64,000 bases of DNA from Thermoproteota archaeon (GTDB taxonomy: Archaea; Thermoproteota; Thermoprotei; Gearchaeales; Gearchaeaceae): positions 53,727 through 117,726 of the forward strand of contig JAJPJK010000011.1 in assembly GCA_021324265.1 (NCBI GenBank), given 5' to 3'. A program made the translations under genes and the position numbers. Below, in pieces: positions 58,077-64,000 of this stretch. Position 1 is the first letter of the stretch. Every line of letters begins with the position of its first letter. Below the pieces are notes generated by a model. That model worked only from the letters and a program-made list of their open reading frames with translations, searched no databases and was not told where the DNA came from.

Positions 58077-59785
58077 ATACTTCCAACACCACTAATTCCT
58101 CCTTGCTTTGCAACTATTATGATATTGCTATCTTTGAAATATTGAATCATTGGATCAGGCGTTATGAAGATGTATTGAATATCAGGATTATCCTTCGGCA
58201 AACTGGATAGCAGGATTGATACGCGCTCCTTGTTTATAGGGTCCATATGCACATCAAATTCATCCACGGCTCTAATGGATGATTTCATGTATTGTTGACA
58301 TGCAAGTAAAAATGCGATGATCGTTGCGGTTCTTTCTCCGCCACTTTGTGAGAAAGAATTGAGAAGTACAGGCGAAGTACCTCTAAATCCCACACTTATT
58401 TCTAATGATGCTTTTTCAATGTCGTCAGCATTTTTAAGGGCCACAAAACCTATACCGTCAATTTTTGAAATGACTGATCGAAAAATTTCATCAACTTTAG
58501 TTACAGCATCAACTATAATGTTAGTCCATAACTGCATCCTCTGTTTCAGTTCTTCTTTAGTTTTTTCTTTATTCTCCTCTATTTCTTTTATCTTAGCCTT
58601 TAATTCTTCATATTGCTTTAGATAATTGTTATAATTAATGGGAATCTCTTCATTGATCTCGCCAAGGCTTTTCAGCTCCGCTTGTAAGTCCCTCAGTTCA
58701 GATTCGATTTCTTGAATTGTCCTTCTGACTTCCACTTTTTCGACCTTCTTCTTCTGTTCAAGCTTTTTAAAATCTTCTTCTGCTTCCTCTAACAAACTTA
58801 ACTTATTTTTCAGTTCGGAATTCAGAATTTCTAGGATGTATGAATTGACAGCCAAACTCGCCTTGAAGTCAGAATATTCTTCAATCTTTTTAATGATTTC
58901 ATTGAAAACAAAAGCTTTCTTAAGCTCATCCAGTATCATATCTTTCAATTCGTTAACCTTATTTTTCAAATATGATATCTCAGAATTAACTTTATTTCTC
59001 TTATCATAAATATAATTTATTTCTTCTCTTAACTTTTCAACTTTCTTTTTTAACTCATTATAATTAGCCCAAAACAATTCATTTTTTAATGAAGAAATTG
59101 TTTCGATTAATTTTATTTTTCTCTCATATTTCTGATATAAATTTTTCCAATATTTTAAGTTGATTTCAATATTCTTCAAAGATTGATAAACCCCTTGAGA
59201 CCCCTTTTCAATGTCGCTAAGCTTGCCTATCGAGTTTAAAACATGCCTTCTATAATCTCCTATACCTACTGCCTCCTCAAAAAGCCTAAGCCTCTCTATA
59301 GGATCCTTGGTTATGAATTCTTCAATCATGTTCTGGTGCATTATTATGAGTTCGTTATCAGGATTGATACCCAATCTCTTAAGCATTCTTTGAAGCTGAA
59401 ACTTCTCTATAACTTCTTGATTGAATTCGAACCAGTAATTTCCGTCCTTCCTAATTACCCTGGTAATCATCACTTGGTCTAAACTTGAGCTTGGAAAGGG
59501 TCTTTTGCCTTTGATAGGGCTATTATCCATAATTAAAGAAACACGAGCAGCTTCTTCTCCATAAGTAATCAAATCTGAAAGTTTTCTTGATCGTTCGGTA
59601 TAACTCTGCCCCAGTGCTACTGAGATGCCTATTAAGATGCTAGACTTCCCGCTTCCATTGGGACCTGTTATTAAATTGACTCCTTTCTTCAAAGGTATTC
59701 TCGAATATTTATGAGAAAGAAAATTTTCTAATATGATTTCTTTTATATACGTGCTCAAACCTAGTAAAGATATTAGTTTATCCAA
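58073..59785 (-). CDS. miniature SMC-superfamily ATPase without a hinge
   Basis: 570 residues. ABC-type heads at both ends: IKEIILENFLSHKY then Walker A GPNGSGKSS (41-48), Q-loop around IIMHQNM (147-153), signature SFSQSGGER (477-485) and Walker B RAVDEFDVHMD (505-515). Two coiled-coil arms (about 185-290 and 320-430) meet in a loop of some 30 residues instead of a hinge domain (usually over 100). NYNNYLKQYEELK resembles the conserved SMC segment before the second head. The Smc5/6-like Walker B suggests kinship with crenarchaeal coalescin (ClsN), as I recall it. Start: TTG 59785, or TTG 59758 if leaderless. Confidence 0.8.
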   Translation of the reverse strand: MDKLISLLGLSTYIKEIILENFLSHKYSRIPLKKGVNLITGPNGSGKSSILIGISVALGQSYTERSRKLSDLITYGEEAARVSLIMDNSPIKGKRPFPSSSLDQVMITRVIRKDGNYWFEFNQEVIEKFQLQRMLKRLGINPDNELIIMHQNMIEEFITKDPIERLRLFEEAVGIGDYRRHVLNSIGKLSDIEKGSQGVYQSLKNIEINLKYWKNLYQKYERKIKLIETISSLKNELFWANYNELKKKVEKLREEINYIYDKRNKVNSEISYLKNKVNELKDMILDELKKAFVFNEIIKKIEEYSDFKASLAVNSYILEILNSELKNKLSLLEEAEEDFKKLEQKKKVEKVEVRRTIQEIESELRDLQAELKSLGEINEEIPINYNNYLKQYEELKAKIKEIEENKEKTKEELKQRMQLWTNIIVDAVTKVDEIFRSVISKIDGIGFVALKNADDIEKASLEISVGFRGTSPVLLNSFSQSGGERTATIIAFLLACQQYMKSSIRAVDEFDVHMDPINKERVSILLSSLPKDNPDIQYIFITPDPMIQYFKDSNIIIVAKQGGISGVGSI

Positions 59786-59798
59786 ATAAAATTTACCG

Positions 59799-60479
59799 AT
59801 GGTACTTTCAGCTAAAGTCTTTTTGGTTGAACAAGAAATGAGTTTGGAAGAGATAAGAAAGAAACTAAAAGATTATAGAACTGAAAGAATTGAGGAACAT
59901 GAAGGCAAGCCAATAAAACTTGAAACGAAGATTGAGGATATTTTTTTAAAAGACGATGTCCTTTCTGGACTATACTCAAATGACTTTGTCATCTATGTGA
60001 ATCAACATGGTCTCCTCAATCCTATTATAAAAACATATGATGCACAATTTAGATTCATAAAAGGTAGTAAGCTTTTTTTAGTCATATTTGAAAAGAAAAG
60101 ACTCGCTAACTACATTGCCAATGAATTAAGTAAAATTCTTTTTATAAAGTCAGGCAAGATAACTGAAATTCGAATCGATCCACAAATAATGCAAAAACAT
60201 CACGAGGAAAATAGAGAAAATACAAAGGTAATTTTTTTCGATGACATAAAAATTCCAAGTATAGAGAAGCTATCGCTATACGGTGAAAAACTTGCAGATA
60301 CTGAACTTTATCATGAATACCTCAAGCAGGGCAAAATATGGTATCTTGTTTATGTATCCAAGATAACTGGTAAAACAGTAGGTCTTACTAGAAATGGAAT
60401 TATCGTACATTTCGATAAAATCTCTTTAGAAGATTTCTTTGCTTTCATAAAAAATGAAATCCTAAAGCTAGTTTCATGA
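59799..60479 (+). CDS. unknown protein divergent to the SMC ATPase
   Basis: 226 residues, soluble, charged, predicted alpha/beta. The start is MVLSAKVFLVEQEMSLEEIRKKLKDYRTERI; the middle contains FVIYVNQHGLLNPI, and FDDIKIPSIEKLSLYGEKLADTELYHEYLKQGKIWYLVYVSKITGKTVGLTRNGIIVHF near the end. No motif I can name. Only 13 bases separate its ATG from the SMC start, so the two genes share a promoter region and may be functionally linked. It overlaps nadM (convergent) by six bases. Confidence 0.6.
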   Translation: MVLSAKVFLVEQEMSLEEIRKKLKDYRTERIEEHEGKPIKLETKIEDIFLKDDVLSGLYSNDFVIYVNQHGLLNPIIKTYDAQFRFIKGSKLFLVIFEKKRLANYIANELSKILFIKSGKITEIRIDPQIMQKHHEENRENTKVIFFDDIKIPSIEKLSLYGEKLADTELYHEYLKQGKIWYLVYVSKITGKTVGLTRNGIIVHFDKISLEDFFAFIKNEILKLVS

Positions 60480-60989
60480 ATTAAATATTGAACGAATCCT
60501 TTCATCTATTCGCTTGGATTTTATATATTCAGCAACCTTCATAGGAACAAGTTTTTCCCATTCTTGTCCTTTGGATATCGCTTCCCTTATTTTAGTAGCT
60601 TCGTATATTTCTCTATCAAAGAAAGGAATGTTCCTAATCTCATAACCTGCCTCTTTGAAAAGGAGCCTCGTAAGATTATCATTTGAAAAGACAACTTTAA
60701 AGTTTGGACAATATTGTTTGACGACCGAAACCCATTGACTATGAAGTCCAACATCAGGAACAGCGACAACTATTACTCGATCTAAAAGTCCATCCAATCT
60801 TAGTTGGCTCCAGATACATTCAATTCTTTCGCCTACAGTGAGAGGATTTTCCTTTGTATGGCTATATTGTGCTGAGCCTATAGCCAAAACTACCTGTTCA
60901 AACTGACTCAGTATCCATCTAAGCGCCTGATAGTGCCCATTATGGAAAGGTTGAAATCTTCCTATATATAGTGCCCTATCTGGATCCAT
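60474..60989 (-). CDS. nadM: archaeal nicotinamide-nucleotide adenylyltransferase
   Basis: 171 residues, the usual archaeal length. Nucleotidyltransferase motif YIGRFQPFHNGH (HxGH variant in an N-terminal Rossmann fold), SAQYSHTKENPLTVGERI, DVGLHSQWVSVV, and KIREAI near the end. Converts NMN and ATP to NAD and pyrophosphate. It lies 32 bases downstream of the short TFB gene, and may be part of the same transcript. Confidence 0.92.
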   Translation of the reverse strand: MDPDRALYIGRFQPFHNGHYQALRWILSQFEQVVLAIGSAQYSHTKENPLTVGERIECIWSQLRLDGLLDRVIVVAVPDVGLHSQWVSVVKQYCPNFKVVFSNDNLTRLLFKEAGYEIRNIPFFDREIYEATKIREAISKGQEWEKLVPMKVAEYIKSKRIDERIRSIFNS

Positions 60990-61021
60990 TGATATATATA
61001 AAAAAGATAAATTAAAACTAA

Positions 61022-61666
61022 TTAGGCTCTTTCAAGTAAAAGATTGCTTCCTTTAATCCTAGATCTATGAACCTCGTTATCACCTAGCAGCTCCTTGATC
61101 TCTTTATATCTATTTCTGAGCGTGGCTTCAGTTATGAAAGCTTTTGCAGCAATTTCCTTCTGAGTAATGGCGATCCTTAACTTTTTACAAGCATAATATA
61201 CGGCTGCAGCAGCAATACTTACTGGATTCCTACCGGCCACCAATCCCTTTTCTTTAGCGTCTTCTACGATCTGTATTGCTCTTTCCTTAACTTTCTCACC
61301 TAACCCAAGGAGGTCTACGAGCCTTTCTACATATTTGTTAACTGAAGGCTTAGAAATTTTCCTAATCTTCTGAGTAATCGTCGAATAAATCAAGAGCGCT
61401 CTCTTCATCTCTTTTTTATTTAACCCCATGGCATAGCATATCTCCTTTAAAAGAATCGGATATCCTTGCTCTTTGCAGGCAAGATAAAGGATAGAAGCCG
61501 CAAACGCTTTTGGTGAAAATTTCCTACCCAATTTCTTTCCTATAATTTCTTGAGCCATTGTAAGAGCCTCGTTCAAAGTAGAATAGGGAAGCTGAAGCTT
61601 CTCTATTCCTTTAGTAAGTTCTTTGGCAAGAATGATGGCTTTCTCTTTGGTAGTTAATCTTTGCAT
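61022..61666 (-). CDS. short TFB-like transcription factor without zinc ribbon
   Basis: 214 residues. Only the two cyclin-like repeats of TFB are present: KLGRKFSPKAFAASILYLACKEQGYPILLKEICYAMGLNKKEMKRAL and AGRNPVSIAAAAVYYACKKLRIAITQKEIAAKAFITEATLRNRYKEIKELL (DNA-contacting helix). The N-terminal zinc ribbon and B-reader that engage RNA polymerase are missing. The gene begins one base after the stop of the full TFB gene, so it is cotranscribed, and its upstream codons give no ribbon in any frame. It may bind TBP-BRE DNA without recruiting polymerase. Confidence 0.8.
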   Translation of the reverse strand: MQRLTTKEKAIILAKELTKGIEKLQLPYSTLNEALTMAQEIIGKKLGRKFSPKAFAASILYLACKEQGYPILLKEICYAMGLNKKEMKRALLIYSTITQKIRKISKPSVNKYVERLVDLLGLGEKVKERAIQIVEDAKEKGLVAGRNPVSIAAAAVYYACKKLRIAITQKEIAAKAFITEATLRNRYKEIKELLGDNEVHRSRIKGSNLLLERA

Positions 61667-61667
61667 A

Positions 61668-62627
61668 TCACTCTTCTGGTAACCCTGTTATGTTCAGCTT
61701 TGACATCAACTCCTTAAACCTATTCCTAACAGTTACTTCGGTAACATTCGCTGCCTTGGCCACATCCTTTTGAGTAATCTTCTCACCTTGAAGCGTAGCA
61801 GCTATGTAAACTGCTGCCGCAGCTAAACCTGCGGGATCCTTGCCGGCAGTTAACCCGCGATCCTTTGCCTTCATGATAATATCTTTGGCCATAGGATAAA
61901 CTGTAGGTTTGATATTGAGCATATGAATTAGCCTCTCAATGAAATCTACTGGATCTGCGATATCGACCCTAATATTTGCATCTTTGATTAGAAATCTATA
62001 ACATCTCGCAATATCCTTCCTATCGCTAACTTCCGTATACTTAGCGAACTCATCAAGTGTGATAGGTATCTTAAGTCTCCTACAGGCAGCATATAAAGCT
62101 GCAGCAACTACACTATTTATAGACCTCCCCTTTACAAGCCCTTTATTTATAGCAGTCTTGTATATGAGGAATGCCTCATCTCTTACATTTTGAGGTAAGC
62201 CTATTTTGCTCGCCAATCTGTCCAACTCTTCAACAGCTTGAACTAAGTTTCTCTCTACACTAGAGCTTATACTCACCTTATGCCACTTCCTGAGCCTTAT
62301 CATATCAAATCTTTGCTTCGTGCTTAACTTTCTTCCAAAAGCATCCTTACCACTCCAGTCTATTGTAGCAGAGGTTGCTGATGGAGTAACAAGTGAAGGT
62401 TTGACGGGAGGTCCAGTTCTGCTTCTCCTTTCCTTTTCTTCAGCAGTAAACGCTCTCCAATCGGGCCCTCTATCAAGCCTATTCACTGAAACAACTGAGC
62501 CGCAGTCTACACATGCTATCTCTCCTCTATCATAACTGAAAAAGAGCCTCTTACTTCCGCAATATGGGCATACCTCAGGTTCAGCAGAAACAATCTCTAT
62601 GTCTTTTTTAGCAGATGTTTCAGACAT
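61668..62627 (-). CDS. tfb: transcription initiation factor TFB
   Basis: 319 residues. Zinc ribbon VCPYCGSKRLFFSYDRGEIACVDCG, B-reader/linker region DRGPDWRAFTAEEKERRSRTGPP, then two cyclin folds (INKGLVKGRSINSVVAAALYAACRRLKIPITLDEFA and TAGKDPAGLAAAAVYIAATLQGEKITQKDVAKAANVTEVTVRNRFKEL). It bridges TBP-DNA and RNA polymerase. The start is marked by a perfect Shine-Dalgarno GGAGGTG seven bases before ATG, behind a TATA box 35-45 bases upstream, unlike the leaderless genes around it. Confidence 0.95.
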   Translation of the reverse strand: MSETSAKKDIEIVSAEPEVCPYCGSKRLFFSYDRGEIACVDCGSVVSVNRLDRGPDWRAFTAEEKERRSRTGPPVKPSLVTPSATSATIDWSGKDAFGRKLSTKQRFDMIRLRKWHKVSISSSVERNLVQAVEELDRLASKIGLPQNVRDEAFLIYKTAINKGLVKGRSINSVVAAALYAACRRLKIPITLDEFAKYTEVSDRKDIARCYRFLIKDANIRVDIADPVDFIERLIHMLNIKPTVYPMAKDIIMKAKDRGLTAGKDPAGLAAAAVYIAATLQGEKITQKDVAKAANVTEVTVRNRFKELMSKLNITGLPEE

Positions 62628-62634
62628 AGCTTAG

Positions 62635-62671
62635 CACCTCCATTTCTACTCCATCTAATATATAAATTTTT
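62635..62671 (-). promoter_or_regulatory. TATA box and strong ribosome binding site of tfb
   Basis: On the minus strand GGAGGTG (62635-62641) lies seven bases before the tfb ATG. The TATA-like aatttatatatt (62660-62671) is 33-44 bases before the ATG, giving a leader of about 12 bases. Confidence 0.6.
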
Positions 62672-62710
62672 TGGTCCACCATCAATTTTATCCATGAAAA
62701 ATTTGCATAT

Positions 62711-62746
62711 TTAAAAAGGTTTATAAATAGAAAAACTTAAAAGGCT
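62711..62746 (+). promoter_or_regulatory. leaderless promoter of the surface protein gene
   Basis: A BRE-like taaaaagg followed by TATA ttataaatag (62721-62730) is centred about 22 bases before ATG 62747, so the mRNA should begin near the start codon. Confidence 0.5.
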
Positions 62747-63532
62747 ATGCATAGTATGAGAGCTAAAATGGGTCGATTCATAATATTTTCTCTTCTCCTG
62801 ATTGGATTGATTATAGGAAGCCAAATTCATGAAGCCAAAGCCTACTCTGTGAGTTTCGATAGTGAGCTTGCATCCCTTATAATTAAACAACTACCTAATG
62901 AGTGGTATTTCAGTTTTAGCGGCTATGAAACAAGTATAAACTCAGGCATAGCATCTGCTTCAGATATAAACGTCACGCTTTATTATACACCGAAGAATGC
63001 TTCAGGCCCGTTGATCTATGATGCACAATTAGCATATAACGATATGGTAGCCCAATTGAATAAGAGTGATATAAAAAGTGCAGCAGTAGCATTTGGTAGA
63101 CTTGTGGGATATTCGGTTTATCTATCAAACCCCTTTAGAACAACTGACATGAAAAATTCAACCCTCGCACAATCCTTCGAGGCCATGATCGTTGATTCGG
63201 ATATAAATGACATTTCTATATACAAGAATATTACAGTTAGCGATGTTCCTACCGCTTTGGCCAGTATAGGTATAAAGGCAGTAAATCTAGCGAGCATATT
63301 GAACAAGACGGCCATTTCAAAGGAACAAAGAGATGAAAATTATACAAAGTTCATTTCAATAATGCTGAGCTACACTGCAAGTGTCATCTATGCACTTTTA
63401 ACCAAGGCAATAAATCAACACAGTATAGATGTCTCACAAAGAAACCTTTACTACCTCATCGCTTTAACAGGAGTAATTTTAGTTTTGGTCATATTTGCAA
63501 ATAGGAAAAGGTTAAAACCTATAAGAAGGTAA
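62747..63532 (+). CDS. membrane-anchored surface protein, PLC/S1-P1-like helices
   Basis: 261 residues. Signal segment (FIIFSLLLIGLIIGSQI) and a C-terminal membrane segment (YYLIALTGVILVLVIFANRKRLK) with basic tail frame a helical exterior part with several N-glycosylation sites. AAVAFGRLVGYSVYLSNPFRT recalls the A..LGRaLHYlgD...P.Ht motif of zinc-dependent phospholipase C and S1/P1 nucleases, but His and Asp ligands are replaced by Gly-Tyr and Asn. So if it is that fold it has lost the metal site. That link is a weak inference; otherwise the family is unknown. Confidence 0.55.
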   Translation: MHSMRAKMGRFIIFSLLLIGLIIGSQIHEAKAYSVSFDSELASLIIKQLPNEWYFSFSGYETSINSGIASASDINVTLYYTPKNASGPLIYDAQLAYNDMVAQLNKSDIKSAAVAFGRLVGYSVYLSNPFRTTDMKNSTLAQSFEAMIVDSDINDISIYKNITVSDVPTALASIGIKAVNLASILNKTAISKEQRDENYTKFISIMLSYTASVIYALLTKAINQHSIDVSQRNLYYLIALTGVILVLVIFANRKRLKPIRR

Positions 63533-63548
63533 CTAGAATAATATTTTT

Positions 63549-63621
63549 AGCTCGGTGGGGTAGCGGTCAATCCTGTTGGGCTCTGGACCCAAAGACGTGG
63601 GTTCGAATCCCACCCGAGCTA
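63549..63621 (+). tRNA. tRNA-Gln (anticodon CTG)
   Basis: 73 bases. Acceptor agctcgg pairs fully with ccgagct plus discriminator A; the anticodon stem ttggg/cccaa closes the loop ctctgga, with anticodon CTG (reads CAG, Gln); the T arm is gtggg-ttcgaat-cccac; the D arm contains ggggtagcggtcaatcct. No intron and no encoded CCA. The gene lies 16 bases after a surface-protein stop codon, and a minus-strand ORF runs into its antisense. Confidence 0.95.
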
Positions 63622-64000
63622 CTTTTCCAAAATAAATAAGCTAGACATGCTAAAACCATGAAATCTCTGGCAATGGCGAGCATAGTAGGTAATGATAGAT
63701 AACTCAACACGCCACCTATTTCATCAGATGGATAGTAGCCGAAAAGCGCTAGCCCAAGTTCCTTATATCTAAACCATGTGAGTATGACTAGAGCATTCAA
63801 TAAATCAAATGAATAGACTAATGCAAATGGAATTATTTGAAACATAAGTAAAAAAGGTAAAAACATCAGTTCTAACTGCGGTGGATGATAGTAGCTGGAA
63901 AAGATGAATGATGCCAGAATCAGCCCAATAAACTCGATAAGTCTATCTGGGTATTGCTTTTTAGAGGTAACGAATAATGACAAGAAAATGAAGATGAACA
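63567..64000 (-). CDS. multi-pass membrane protein, partial (5' end beyond window)
   Basis: The frame is open to the window edge (FIFIF upstream of the track's TTG start), so the listed 138 residues are only the C-terminal part. Four hydrophobic segments can be seen (LIEFIGLILASFIFSSYY, MFLPFLLMFQIIPFALVY, TMLAIARDFMVLACLAYLFW and the partial one at the edge), with HPPQLE and GYYPSDEIGG loops that recall GT-C type glycosyltransferases. The last 18 residues (GGIRTHVFGSRAQQD) are translated antisense tRNA sequence. Function unknown. Confidence 0.55.
   Translation of the reverse strand, partial: FIFIFLSLFVTSKKQYPDRLIEFIGLILASFIFSSYYHPPQLELMFLPFLLMFQIIPFALVYSFDLLNALVILTWFRYKELGLALFGYYPSDEIGGVLSYLSLPTMLAIARDFMVLACLAYLFWKSSSGGIRTHVFGSRAQQD

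Overview
The window is a gene-dense, AT-rich stretch of an archaeal chromosome. The archaeal assignment rests on two tandem TFB genes, a ribosomal L35Ae-like gene, archaeal NMN adenylyltransferase, an Lhr-type helicase, DUF2258-like and DUF1152 proteins, pilin-like (class III) signals on binding proteins, and many TATA boxes 22-30 bases before start codons, which implies leaderless mRNAs. The non-phosphorylated/semi-phosphorylated Entner-Doudoroff enzymes closely resemble the Sulfolobus enzymes as I recall them, and two candidate C/D box RNAs fit a thermophile. My best guess is a sugar-using, probably thermophilic member of the Thermoproteota/TACK side; I cannot name a genus.

Layout. Bases 1-7.5 kb: end of an ABC-2 ATPase gene, a nucleotidyltransferase-fold protein, an APC permease, a phosphoesterase, a lone ABC-2 permease whose ATG is preceded by four hexamer repeats, DUF1152, a nitrilase-family enzyme and a hotdog thioesterase. 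7.6-9.7 kb: a truncated branched-chain amino-acid-type binding protein, a candidate C/D box RNA, and a TauE/SafE plus DUF1634 pair. 9.7-29.4 kb is a carbohydrate island: a GH15 enzyme, glucose dehydrogenase, gluconate dehydratase, KDG aldolase and KDG kinase; a GlcD-type oxidase; an ABC sugar importer followed by a second GH15 enzyme; a GH130-like enzyme; and an operon of a beta-phosphoglucomutase-like HAD protein, a GH65 phosphorylase and a TrmB regulator. A perfect TrmB-type palindrome lies between the importer and GH130 genes, and a near match lies before the HAD-GH65-trmB operon. The cells would import an oligosaccharide, split it by hydrolysis or phosphorolysis, and burn glucose through gluconate and KDG.

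29.5-44 kb: L35Ae-like gene with a second candidate C/D box RNA, a B12/radical SAM protein, a site-2 protease, a surface protein and membrane-anchored glycosidase translationally coupled to an Lhr helicase, threonine catabolism (kbl/tdh, divergent), CBS protein, SfsA and a DUF4382-like surface protein. 44-60.5 kb: isocitrate/isopropylmalate-type dehydrogenase, CysRS, a kleisin/ScpB-like pair, a Ca2+/cation antiporter, TldE/TldD, a class III aminotransferase, an MFS carrier, a luciferase-like oxidoreductase, and a miniature SMC ATPase without a hinge, divergent to an unknown gene. 60.5-64 kb: nadM, a short TFB without a zinc ribbon, a full TFB, a surface protein, tRNA-Gln(CUG), and a membrane-protein ORF that runs antisense into the tRNA and off the window.

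The points most worth a second look are the TrmB operators tied to a disaccharide phosphorolysis regulon, the hinge-less SMC with a ScpA/ScpB-like pair in the same region, the ribbonless TFB paralogue, and the two candidate C/D box RNAs with the same spacing. I saw no CRISPR array, rRNA, intact insertion sequence or obvious replication origin.
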